A stretch of 64,000 bases of DNA from Marivita sp041725935 (lineage in GTDB: Bacteria > Pseudomonadota > Alphaproteobacteria > Rhodobacterales > Rhodobacteraceae), in NCBI GenBank assembly GCA_041725935.1, contig JBGRQD010000007.1, positions 186,001 through 250,000 of the forward strand, in the 5' to 3' direction. The notes beneath the pieces were generated by a model. The model ran no database searches and had not been told where the DNA came from. It worked only from the letters and a program-made list of their open reading frames with translations. Shown here in pieces: positions 45,833-53,386 of this stretch (within the stretch, counting starts at the first letter, position 1; every line of letters starts with the position of its first letter). Position numbers and translations under genes: made by a program.

Positions 45833-46216
45833 CTATTGCTTGCTCAATGCGCTGCGGAGCAGGCCGAGAGACGCCCGGTAGACGGCCAGCGCGCGATCAT
45901 GCTGACGCTTGGCATCCACCGAATTAAGGATTTCCGATTCGAGAACGACGCTGTTTCCGTTGGGATCGCCATTGGTTCGCGATAAAACGGCCGTAGTCTG
46001 CATGTCATTTCGATGCCCCAGATGGGCAGAATGCGTCGTGCGAAGGTCAAACCCGGACGAACCGCCGGGGACCATCTCTGAAAACGGTTTGATCGTCTTG
46101 GCGTGATATCCGGGGGTATCGGAATTGGCGACGTTGCGTGACGTCAGTGACTGTTTGACGCCGGCATGGCGTGCCATCGACATGGCGGTTTTGAACACAT
46201 CCAAATTCTGGAACAT
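45833..46216 (-). CDS. flgB: Flagellar proximal rod protein FlgB
   Basis: 127-aa rod protein with the conserved SRNVANSDTPGYHAKTIKPF segment near the N-terminus and a helical C-terminus (LRSALSKQ). It is the first gene of the long minus-strand rod operon; its promoter must lie in the 74-base divergent gap shared with fliI. Confidence 0.95.
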   Translation of the reverse strand: MFQNLDVFKTAMSMARHAGVKQSLTSRNVANSDTPGYHAKTIKPFSEMVPGGSSGFDLRTTHSAHLGHRNDMQTTAVLSRTNGDPNGNSVVLESEILNSVDAKRQHDRALAVYRASLGLLRSALSKQ

Positions 46217-46290
46217 TGCAGGGCTTCTCCCTCGTTTCGTTCAACGAAGGCTTAACCCTGATTCCTTTAGAAAGGGTTGTCAGAACCTGA
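46217..46290. promoter_or_regulatory. Divergent flgB/fliI control region
   Basis: Short gap between two divergent flagellar operons. It contains the dyad TTCGTT-C-AACGAA (46236-46248), a TTAACC sequence at 46252 and a second pair AACCCT (46254-46259)/AGGGTT (46273-46278). I could not assign -35/-10 elements or a known flagellar sigma factor motif. Confidence 0.5.
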
Positions 46291-47637
46291 ATGGAACGCG
46301 CGATGCACAATCCCTCAATGATTCAACTCAAAAGCAAAGTTTCGGATATCGACCGGGCACACGCGGTGGGTCGGGTGGTATCCACGGACGGCCACACGAT
46401 CTGTGTGTCAGGGCTGGAAGACGAGGCAAGATTGGGGGATCGATTGAGTCTCTTGCGGAAGGATGGAACGACCCTGCAGGGCGATGTTCTTTGCCTGTCG
46501 GGCAACGGCCTGACGATGCTGCCAGACGAGTTACCGCAGCGCGTTGCCCTGGCAGATCGCGTGATGTTGAGTGGACGGCCTCTAATCCATCCGGATCCGT
46601 CATGGCTTGGCCGCGTCATCGATCCTTATGGCATGCCTCTGGATGGAAAGCCCTTGGTTCCCGGACCTGTGGCTTTGGAAATCGAAAACGAACCACCGCC
46701 TGCTGTCTTGCGCAAGTCGCTGGGTGAAAGGTTGGACACGGGATTTCACCTGTTCAACACGATGTTACCCATCACACGTGGTCAACGTGTTGGGATTTTC
46801 GCTGGATCGGGAGTAGGGAAGTCAACACTTTTGGCCGACCTCATGCAATCGATCGAGGCCGATGTCGTCATCCTTGCTTTGGTCGGAGAGCGCGGGAGAG
46901 AAATCAACGATTTTACGCAAAATGTTCTGGGCCAGACCGGATTGAAGCACGCGATTGTGGTCGCGGCCAGTGCAGACACAGCCCCGACTGCACGCTTGCG
47001 GTGCCCAATGACGGGGATGCGACTCGCAGAGTTCTTCCGGGATACAGGTCAGCATGTCCTGCTTTTCATCGATTCGATCACGCGGTTTGCAGAGGCGCAC
47101 CGAGAGGTTGCGGTATCTGCCGGCGAGTTTCCGAGTTTGAGGGGCTTTCCACCGTCCACACCCGCCCAGATCACCAAGCTCGCCGAACGCGCTGGCCCTG
47201 GAAGGTTTGGAACAGGTGACATAACCGGAGTTTTTAGTGTTTTGGTTGCTGCTTCCAACATGAACGAGCCCGTTGCAGATATGTTGCGAGGTGTTTTGGA
47301 CGGTCATGTCATTCTGGACCGCAAGTTTGCTGATCGCGGTCAGTTTCCAGCGGTCAACATCTTGCAATCAGTCTCGAGATGCTTGCCCGAGGCGGCCAAT
47401 GCCGTCGAGAACGACCTGATTGCGCGGGCCAGACGTCTCGCATCAAAATACCAAGACTCCTCTGCGCTTGTCGATGCAGGCCTTTATACGTCAGGTGCTG
47501 ATCCAGAACTTGATAAGGCAATAGCCTTCGATCGCCTTTTCTTGGAATTCTGCATGTCTCGAGCGGCAAGCAGTCTTGGCGAGAGCTTCGAGGCTTTGCG
47601 ACTTTGTCTTTTGCGGTGTGGTGCCATGAAAGACTGA
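46291..47637 (+). CDS. fliI: Flagellum-specific ATP synthase FliI
   Basis: 448-aa ATPase that supports flagellar protein export, related to F1-beta. Walker A is in GIFAGSGVGKSTLLADLM (about residues 168-185), Walker B in HVLLFIDSITRFAEAHRE, and LVGERGREINDF lies between. The RSPS-like export-ATPase feature EFPSLRGFPPSTPAQITKLA is present. Start is uncertain between ATGs at 46291, 46303 and 46318. It is divergent from the rod operon. Confidence 0.95.
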   Translation: MERAMHNPSMIQLKSKVSDIDRAHAVGRVVSTDGHTICVSGLEDEARLGDRLSLLRKDGTTLQGDVLCLSGNGLTMLPDELPQRVALADRVMLSGRPLIHPDPSWLGRVIDPYGMPLDGKPLVPGPVALEIENEPPPAVLRKSLGERLDTGFHLFNTMLPITRGQRVGIFAGSGVGKSTLLADLMQSIEADVVILALVGERGREINDFTQNVLGQTGLKHAIVVAASADTAPTARLRCPMTGMRLAEFFRDTGQHVLLFIDSITRFAEAHREVAVSAGEFPSLRGFPPSTPAQITKLAERAGPGRFGTGDITGVFSVLVAASNMNEPVADMLRGVLDGHVILDRKFADRGQFPAVNILQSVSRCLPEAANAVENDLIARARRLASKYQDSSALVDAGLYTSGADPELDKAIAFDRLFLEFCMSRAASSLGESFEALRLCLLRCGAMKD

Positions 47638-47662
47638 CCTATCCAGTTGATCCATAATTGGC

Positions 47663-48475
47663 CTATGGTCCGCCGGTTCGTTTTGGAATCGCATTCAGCA
47701 AGGTGAGTGCGTTTTGTAGAGAGCTGCTGCTATTCAAGACATCTGACTGCCGCATAATCAGAAAACGGTCTGTGACTTGCTCTATAAGCTGTTCATTTGC
47801 CAGTTCCGACAGGTCACTTGTCCCGAAAACGCGCTGTGCCTTGTCTTGGATCCGTTCATGTTGAACGTCGATATCGAGTTGCGAAAAAGCGGTGGGAAGG
47901 CCAAGAGCGATCTGAAGCACCTCTTTTACAGGAGGTGTCGCAAGGATTTGAAACCAACCAGCATTGTTTGAACTGGAGGACTTCCAAAGGTTTTGAAGCT
48001 CACGCGAAAATCCTAGTACCAACCTCATGTCTGCATCGGCCTTCCCAATTTCGATTTCGAAGGATTGGTTCTGGAAATTCTCAATTGTCTTGTGCACAAG
48101 GCCGGGATTTTGCGTGTGCTTCGGTGGTGCAATTGAGAAATCAAAGTCCTGGGCGAGGGCTCGATACCGTCGGTCTGAAAGCCTGTTTGCAAGGGCTTCG
48201 GGATTATCCACACCTTCGGCCATGACTGTTTTGATAAAATATCGGTTCTCAATGTCGTCAGAGAGCCCATAGGCCCCAAGAACAACTCGCATCAGCCGTC
48301 TGTCTGAAACGAGATCTTCCGGCGTATTGATGTCCGCAAAGCGGTCCTTAAAATAAATTGAGTCCGAAGATGTCTGGCCTGAACGATTGAATGCCGCCTT
48401 TTGGGTTGCGAGAGTCGCCTTGAGGATGCTCCACCCCGATAGTCCGGCCCCGAGTAGAAATGGCTGAAAGGTCAT
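47663..48475 (-). CDS. DUF1217 domain protein of the flagellar locus
   Basis: 270-aa protein matching the DUF1217 family, which recurs next to flaF/flbT in Rhodobacterales. Conserved-looking segments are NTPEDLVSDRRLMRVVLGAY, the repeat-like NPEALANRLSDRRYRALAQD and the C-terminal NEQLIEQVTDRFLIMRQSDV. It has no signal peptide or membrane helix beyond a weakly hydrophobic N-terminus. Its ATG overlaps the flbT stop by four bases, making it the last gene of a flagellin-flaF-flbT-DUF1217 run. Function is not established; the context points to flagellin synthesis, export or filament assembly. Confidence 0.82.
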   Translation of the reverse strand: MTFQPFLLGAGLSGWSILKATLATQKAAFNRSGQTSSDSIYFKDRFADINTPEDLVSDRRLMRVVLGAYGLSDDIENRYFIKTVMAEGVDNPEALANRLSDRRYRALAQDFDFSIAPPKHTQNPGLVHKTIENFQNQSFEIEIGKADADMRLVLGFSRELQNLWKSSSSNNAGWFQILATPPVKEVLQIALGLPTAFSQLDIDVQHERIQDKAQRVFGTSDLSELANEQLIEQVTDRFLIMRQSDVLNSSSSLQNALTLLNAIPKRTGGP

Positions 48476-48876
48476 TGCTTGTGTCGCAAAAGGAGTTGCG
48501 CCTCAAGTGGTAGCAGCTGACGGAGCAGCTTCAGGCAGGTATAGGCGTTACGGTCTCCGATGGCGTCTTTTGTCTGCATGAGAAGAGACGCACTGTGTTG
48601 GTCGCTCAGGATTTCAGACAGGATATGAACTTGCCCAAAAAGCCGTTCCCAAAGGGATTGAGAGTCCACTTCGCCGCTAAGCAGAAGTTGAGCGAGATAG
48701 CACGCGCGGCGAACTGGCGTGTTGGCGTCGTCCGGATGAATGGCGTCTTTGAGGCGTAGGATATTTGCCTTTGATGTTAGAACGGTGATACGAGATCGGC
48801 GGTCACCGTTTTCGACTACGGCGCCATTGATCAAAACGCGTTCCTTCGGGCCAAGTTTCAGCACAAGACCGCTCAT
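48472..48876 (-). CDS. flbT: Flagellin translation regulator FlbT
   Basis: 134-aa post-transcriptional regulator. In Caulobacter FlbT binds flagellin mRNA and limits its translation until the hook is complete. Recognisable: MSGLVLKLGPKERVLINGAV, VVENGDRRSRITVLTSKANI and RRACYLAQLLLSGE. It is coupled by 4-base overlaps to flaF before it and to the DUF1217 gene after it. Confidence 0.92.
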   Translation of the reverse strand: MSGLVLKLGPKERVLINGAVVENGDRRSRITVLTSKANILRLKDAIHPDDANTPVRRACYLAQLLLSGEVDSQSLWERLFGQVHILSEILSDQHSASLLMQTKDAIGDRNAYTCLKLLRQLLPLEAQLLLRHKQ

Positions 48877-49244
48877 TCTGTGTTCCTTTTGGATGTGAGA
48901 CCACGTAGAATTGCGACGTTGATGTCGAAAAGGGGATAACTGCTGAGTTCCTCTGTAAGAATCTTTCGTGTGTATGCCTGAACAAACTCGGATAAATAAA
49001 ATATTTTTGCGCGCAATTCTCGCGGAAGGCGGTTTTGTGAATCTGCGACATTTGCCGCAAGTGTGATCCAGAGTTTTCGATTGTCCTGCAGAGCACTTAC
49101 AAAGGTCGGAAAATCTGTGTCACGCATCTCATCAGCGCGTTTGAGGCGTCGAGTGGTTTCAAGGATGATCTCGATCTCGGTGTCTTTCGTGGATTTGATC
49201 GGTGTAGATGAGTAGCTCTGATACGCGTGCATGTATGACGGCAT
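48873..49244 (-). CDS. flaF: Flagellin regulator FlaF
   Basis: 123-aa helical protein that works opposite to FlbT and is needed for flagellin production in alphaproteobacteria. Typical features are YQSYSSTPIKSTKDTEIEII, then TTRRLKRAD, and LRAKIFYLSEFVQAYTRKIL. It follows the flagellin gene with 66 bases between, separated by a hairpin. Confidence 0.9.
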   Translation of the reverse strand: MPSYMHAYQSYSSTPIKSTKDTEIEIILETTRRLKRADEMRDTDFPTFVSALQDNRKLWITLAANVADSQNRLPRELRAKIFYLSEFVQAYTRKILTEELSSYPLFDINVAILRGLTSKRNTE

Positions 49245-49281
49245 TGCCTCAACCTATTCTTGTCATCATTGCGAAGGTGGC

Positions 49282-49303
49282 TCGGGCCATTGAAACGGCC
49301 CGA
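49282..49303 (-). terminator. Hairpin after flagellin gene
   Basis: TCGGGCC-GTTTCAAT-GGCCCGA lies just after the flagellin stop on the minus strand. It lacks a T-run, so it may reduce rather than abolish read-through into flaF, or stabilise the flagellin 3' end. Confidence 0.5.
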
Positions 49304-49310
49304 ACACGGG

Positions 49311-50582
49311 TTATCGGAACAGCGACAGCAAGGATTGTGGGGCCTGATTAGCGATCGAGAGCGCCTGGACGCCCAGCTGTTGCTGGACCTGAAGCGCCTG
49401 GAGCCTGGCGGATGCTTCCTCCATGTCCGCGTCGACCAGAGTTCCAATTCCAGACTTAAGTGAATCGGTCAGGCTCGAGATAAAATTTGCCTGCGTTTCG
49501 ATCCTACTTTGAGCCGAACCGAAGGAAGCCGCAGAATCCACAGCAGTCTGGATCATGAACTCAATGGCGACCAGTGCCGCATCCGCACCGGTGTCCGTAG
49601 TCACGTCGATATCGTTGAGTTTTTCCAAACCGCCGCCGATTGTCACCGAAGTCGGACTGGTCAAAGTATCGATTCGCGCTGCGATTGTGTCCGTAGCATC
49701 AGTCACTGTTGAAGACACGGTCAGGTTGCTTCCAGATGCCGAAACATTGAGAACTTCAGTGTCAAGGCCCTCTTCAGCGGCATATAGAGCAAAGGCCTGT
49801 GCAAGTCCTCTGGCGACATCACCCGCGGTATCACCGTCTCTAGCGATGTACATGATCTTCTGAGCATCCGGAGCTGTGGTTCCGGTCGTGTAGTCGGTCG
49901 GTGTGAACTTATCGCTGTTTGCATCGGTACCAGTCAATCCGAGGCTAAAGATCTGACCAGCTACTGTTGGCGTCGTGATTGCCAGAGACGCACTTTGCGT
50001 TCCGTTTAGTGTCGCAGCCGAAGTCAGATTTGCAACGGTTCCGCCTGTCACGTTGCTCGTCGTTGTTCCAAGGTCCTTCTTTCCAACGCCTATATCGCTC
50101 GCTGAAACACCAGTCGCGGAGCGGTCAAGCGAAGCAAGAACATTGACTGTGCCCGACCCAGCCGTGGTGTCCTGGTTCGAGAGTAAATTCAGGCCGTTAA
50201 ACTGAGCAGCACCCACGACTGCGTTGATTTGGTCCCTCAGGGCTACAATATCGGTTTGAATTTTCGCTCGATCGACGTTCTGCTCTTGAGAAGCAACGAT
50301 CTTGCCCTTCATTTCCGTCAGAAGGTCTGTAACCGTCTCTGCACCGTTGCGGGCCACCGCAACCGTCGATTCTCCAAGGTTGAGGCTGTCGGATATGCCT
50401 TGGAACCCCTTGACGTCGGATTCCATGACTTTGGAAATTGCCCATACAGCAGCATTGTCGCGCGCGGTACCGACTGATTTTCCGGTTGAAATAGCATTTT
50501 GGGTTTCGGTCAACCGAGAATTGATCGATTTCAGTGTCTGAAGCGCAACCATCGCGCCATTGTTCGTCAGAATGCTGGACAT
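49311..50582 (-). CDS. fliC: Flagellin
   Basis: 423-aa filament protein. The D0/D1 N-terminus is MSSILTNNGAMVALQTLKSI with GKSVGTARDNAAVWAISKVM, and the C-terminus is LVDADMEEASARLQALQVQQ ending SIANQAPQSLLSLFR. The centre (about residues 145-340) is a variable Thr/Ser/Ala-rich surface domain. The ATG at 50582 has AAGGAA upstream; the frame extends 33 codons further but without flagellin homology. Only one flagellin is in the window. Downstream flaF and flbT suggest post-transcriptional control. Confidence 0.97.
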   Translation of the reverse strand: MSSILTNNGAMVALQTLKSINSRLTETQNAISTGKSVGTARDNAAVWAISKVMESDVKGFQGISDSLNLGESTVAVARNGAETVTDLLTEMKGKIVASQEQNVDRAKIQTDIVALRDQINAVVGAAQFNGLNLLSNQDTTAGSGTVNVLASLDRSATGVSASDIGVGKKDLGTTTSNVTGGTVANLTSAATLNGTQSASLAITTPTVAGQIFSLGLTGTDANSDKFTPTDYTTGTTAPDAQKIMYIARDGDTAGDVARGLAQAFALYAAEEGLDTEVLNVSASGSNLTVSSTVTDATDTIAARIDTLTSPTSVTIGGGLEKLNDIDVTTDTGADAALVAIEFMIQTAVDSAASFGSAQSRIETQANFISSLTDSLKSGIGTLVDADMEEASARLQALQVQQQLGVQALSIANQAPQSLLSLFR

Positions 50583-50822
50583 TGTGTTCCTTTCAACTGT
50601 GCTTTGCACATATTTGGCGACCCAGGTTTTGGGTTGCGATTGGATGTCATTCTGACATTTGCCGGGATATCCCTGCGCCACGGAGTGCGTGCCGCCCCAA
50701 TATTAGATATAAATATGAACAGCGTATTAAAAATCCAAATGAACAAAAGTTAGATATCAAAAATTCTAAAGAAAAAATTGTACCCCTGGGGAGAGGATCA
50801 GGTATGATGCTACGAGCTTAAA
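50583..50822. promoter_or_regulatory. Flagellin upstream region
   Basis: Divergent gap between flagellin (minus) and the fliK-like gene (plus). It holds two dyads: ATGTCA-TTC-TGACAT (50644-50658) and GGGATATCCC (50664-50673), 60-95 bases before the flagellin ATG and possibly in its 5' untranslated region. Base composition changes abruptly to A+T-rich from about 50700. I looked for sigma-54 (GG-N10-GC) and sigma-28 elements and found no convincing match. Confidence 0.45.
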
Positions 50823-52232
50823 TTGAATGAAGTGAGGTGTGAAATTACCCTCGTACTGCATAATATACTTAATCGTTCCATGATCGAGTGTTCAGACAGA
50901 TCATTTGATTTGTCTCTCGAACCTTGCCTTCAGAAGTGTGAAAACCACAAATCTGGAGTAGCCCGAAATTTTTATAAAGTTGCTTTGGGTCTTGATGATT
51001 CTCTCTTGGCTATAATTCCTAATGCAAAAATTTCTTCTACTGCATCAGATTGTATTGGAGTAATTGAGATTAACTTAGGCGATCAAAGCGGATATGAAGA
51101 ACGAATATCTTCTCAATTGCCACCCAATGAGAGTCCAATTTCAGGTATTCTAGAAATTCCATCCCTCTTTGCTAAATCACTAGGTGACAGAAATGAAGTG
51201 GATCAAGTAACTACCTTTAAGAGGGAGGAGGGCTATGAAAATTCTTTAGTTATAACTTCTGGACTAATAGGTCAATATGACGAGCTCAAATTAGCGAAAC
51301 TAAGTTCTGATGTGGGGGCTGGATATAATCTATGTGGCGCTATACTAGAGGGTAACGGTAAGGGCTACGGGCTATTTGATCTTGGTTCCACTGTCGATGA
51401 GCTTGAACTATTTCGAGACAACGTGATCTTTATACTCGGAGGCTCAAATGATATTGCTTCACAGGCCCAGAATTTGTCCGACACTCCGATGGTAGAGATT
51501 TCGAATGATGTTGGTGGAGTGACTGCTGACATAGAGTCTATAGTTCAACTAAAAAAAGGCGAAGTGAAACAAGCTGATCCCTTCTTAGAGCCTCCCTTTT
51601 CTATAAAATCTGAACATCGTGCCCATCCAGGGCTGACGTTTGATGATGTTGCCACTCCTGCTTGGAAATGGAGCTGTTTGGAACATACAGAATCTGTAAA
51701 TGAAGATTTTTTCAAAGCTGAATTCAAACACTGGGATTTATCACGTGTACAATCTATTTTAGAATCCTCTAGTCAAAAAATAATGAATTTTAAACTACCA
51801 AATCCAAGGGATGCCCAAATTATTGAGAGCTCTATCCCTTTCAAAGAGCCTTATGGAAAAACTAGGTCTGCTGTTAGTCACATTGAAAAAAATGCTACAT
51901 TAAGCCAATATCCTAGAAGGGATTTGGAATTAGCGAACCCTATACTCAACATAAGCGTTGAGGAAAATGATCATATTAATGAGATTAAGTTTATGTCTTC
52001 GAGCCAAGATTTTATTGATCTCATGTTGCAAAAGCAAAGCCAACTTGGTGCAGCGTTAAAGAGCTATAATATTGAAGGATATGAGTTTTCGTTTCACGCT
52101 GGTGCTAAGGAACTTCACAGTAGACAAAAGAAAGAGTATAAAATCATCCAGCTAGAGGATGGTTCTAATCGAAGTGATGAGTGGGCTGAGGGCGAGTTTA
52201 CGATCATGCCCGGAATTGACAAAAGGATTTAA
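50823..52232 (+). CDS. Divergent, A+T-rich protein, probable flagellar hook-length control protein FliK
   Basis: 469-aa soluble protein of unusual composition: rich in Ser, Glu, Asp, Ile and Asn, whereas neighbours are Ala/Arg/Gly-rich. Three 60-base lines counted here have 35, 45 and 35 per cent G+C. The long middle is low in predicted structure. The C-terminal part (NISVEENDHINEIKFMSSSQ, DFIDLMLQKQSQLGAALKSY, then NIEGYEFSFHAG) resembles the FliK C-terminal domain pattern (beta strands, then a helix with LxxxLxxxL, then G-x-E/D-hydrophobic strand). It lies five bases before flgD, the usual place of fliK in this group. The TTG start is weak; ATG 50880 is an alternative. FliK assignment is an inference. 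Confidence 0.55.
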   Translation: MNEVRCEITLVLHNILNRSMIECSDRSFDLSLEPCLQKCENHKSGVARNFYKVALGLDDSLLAIIPNAKISSTASDCIGVIEINLGDQSGYEERISSQLPPNESPISGILEIPSLFAKSLGDRNEVDQVTTFKREEGYENSLVITSGLIGQYDELKLAKLSSDVGAGYNLCGAILEGNGKGYGLFDLGSTVDELELFRDNVIFILGGSNDIASQAQNLSDTPMVEISNDVGGVTADIESIVQLKKGEVKQADPFLEPPFSIKSEHRAHPGLTFDDVATPAWKWSCLEHTESVNEDFFKAEFKHWDLSRVQSILESSSQKIMNFKLPNPRDAQIIESSIPFKEPYGKTRSAVSHIEKNATLSQYPRRDLELANPILNISVEENDHINEIKFMSSSQDFIDLMLQKQSQLGAALKSYNIEGYEFSFHAGAKELHSRQKKEYKIIQLEDGSNRSDEWAEGEFTIMPGIDKRI

Positions 52233-52237
52233 TAGTA

Positions 52238-52879
52238 ATGGACGTTTCTGTTTTGAATGGTAGTGCAGCCAACGCTGTAGTTGGGTCGCTACCGGCTACC
52301 TCTGATGATTTTGAGACATTTTTACGAATGCTAACAACGCAAGTTAAAAATCAAGATCCGCTTAGCCCAATGGCAGCTGACCAGTTTTCAGATCAACTGG
52401 CAGCATTTTCGATGGTTGAGCAGCAATCTCTTACAAATCAAAAAATGGACTCTCTCATTTCCGCCCTGGTCAGTAAAAATATTTCAACATATTCTTCTGT
52501 AATTGGACGGATGGCATATCATGAGAAATCGTTTGCTTTTTCGGGAGATAGTATAGCCCTACAGTTTGGGGAGTTGCGTGATATTGAAGAAGATCTCAAG
52601 GTGTCTATTTTAAATTCTGAAGGGATCGCAATATTTGAACAGCCATTGCTACAGAAACAAGATGCTGTGAATTGGGATGGAACTGACAATTTTGGGCGAC
52701 AAGTACCGGGCGGTTCGTACACGGCCGAACTCCGTAGGATAATTGATAACGCTCGGGTGGATGTAACAGTTTCTACTGGCAATATTGTGGAAGAAGTTCA
52801 GTTTGGCAATGCGGAAGTTGAACTTCTTCTAGCAGATGGAATGATAATATTGGAAAGTGAAGTATCTAAACTGCGCTAG
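52238..52879 (+). CDS. flgD: Flagellar hook capping protein FlgD, A+T-rich
   Basis: 213-aa scaffold for hook assembly. The N-terminal signature FETFLRMLTTQVKNQDPLSP, then ADQFSDQLAAFSMVEQQSLT, is clear, and the FlgD Ig/tudor part contains VNWDGTDNFGRQVPGGSYTA. Like the preceding gene it is visibly A+T-rich compared with the other flagellar genes. The natural next gene, flgE, is missing; instead the coding stops and a transposase fragment follows. Confidence 0.93.
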   Translation: MDVSVLNGSAANAVVGSLPATSDDFETFLRMLTTQVKNQDPLSPMAADQFSDQLAAFSMVEQQSLTNQKMDSLISALVSKNISTYSSVIGRMAYHEKSFAFSGDSIALQFGELRDIEEDLKVSILNSEGIAIFEQPLLQKQDAVNWDGTDNFGRQVPGGSYTAELRRIIDNARVDVTVSTGNIVEEVQFGNAEVELLLADGMIILESEVSKLR

Positions 52880-53033
52880 GTTTCCATTTCTCGACTCTGG
52901 TTAATCTAATTTGAATGAATCGGTCTGGCTCAGACGGTCACATATCTTGAGTTTATTTATAAGGCGTGATGACTTTGTCGTACAAAAGCCGAGAGGGGTT
53001 GGTCCCGTGAATCTAGCGTGATTGCCTTAGTGG
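52880..53033. other. A+T-rich junction after flgD
   Basis: About 150 bases without a gene. The A+T-rich composition continues to about 52980 and then gives way to G+C-rich sequence leading to the transposase fragment, so the composition boundary and probable insertion boundary lie near 52980-53030. I could not identify terminal inverted repeats. Confidence 0.45.
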
Positions 53034-53375
53034 ATGAGCAGACCAATACAGCGGAGTGACAAGACCACGAACTGCCCATCCCAAACCCAAGCCCTGACAC
53101 GGCATGAGTTCCTGAAAAACTGGTTCAACCCGGACATGGTCTGGCTGCCGCCACCAACCGGCAAGCGCAGTCTTCAGCCTGAGTACAGGGTCCATGGGAT
53201 CCAGATAAGCCTGACACTGAACTTTTTGTTTGGCATCGCGCTCCGTCAGACGACGGGCCAGGTTGGAAGCCTCTTGAAGCGGATCGCTCTGGAAAGGGGC
53301 GGTCCGGACATTAGCACCGGGGGCCGACGCCAGAAAACCTTGGCCGTGAAAATTCCTTTACGTGTCTCGCACGGG
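53034..53375 (+). pseudogene. IS5-family transposase, N-terminal fragment
   Basis: About 114 codons match the start of IS5-family transposases common in Rhodobacteraceae: KTTN near the N-terminus, WFNPDMVWLPPPTGKRSLQP, then IQISLTLNFLFGIALRQTTG and the PDISTGGRRQKTLAVKIPLR segment. Similarity ends at VSHG (53375), 12 bases before the carB stop codon; the catalytic DDE region is entirely absent, and the segment between KTTN and NWFNPDMVW looks degraded. It is a dead remnant left after deletion or recombination at this site. I recognise the family from memory of the motif series; no search was run. Confidence 0.8.
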
Positions 53376-53386
53376 TACCAGGCTCG

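Noticed and set aside
50583..50822. Sigma-54 or sigma-28 promoter for flagellin
   Set aside because: GG/GC pairs with correct 10-base spacing and TAAA-type elements were looked for by eye on the minus strand; none matched well enough.
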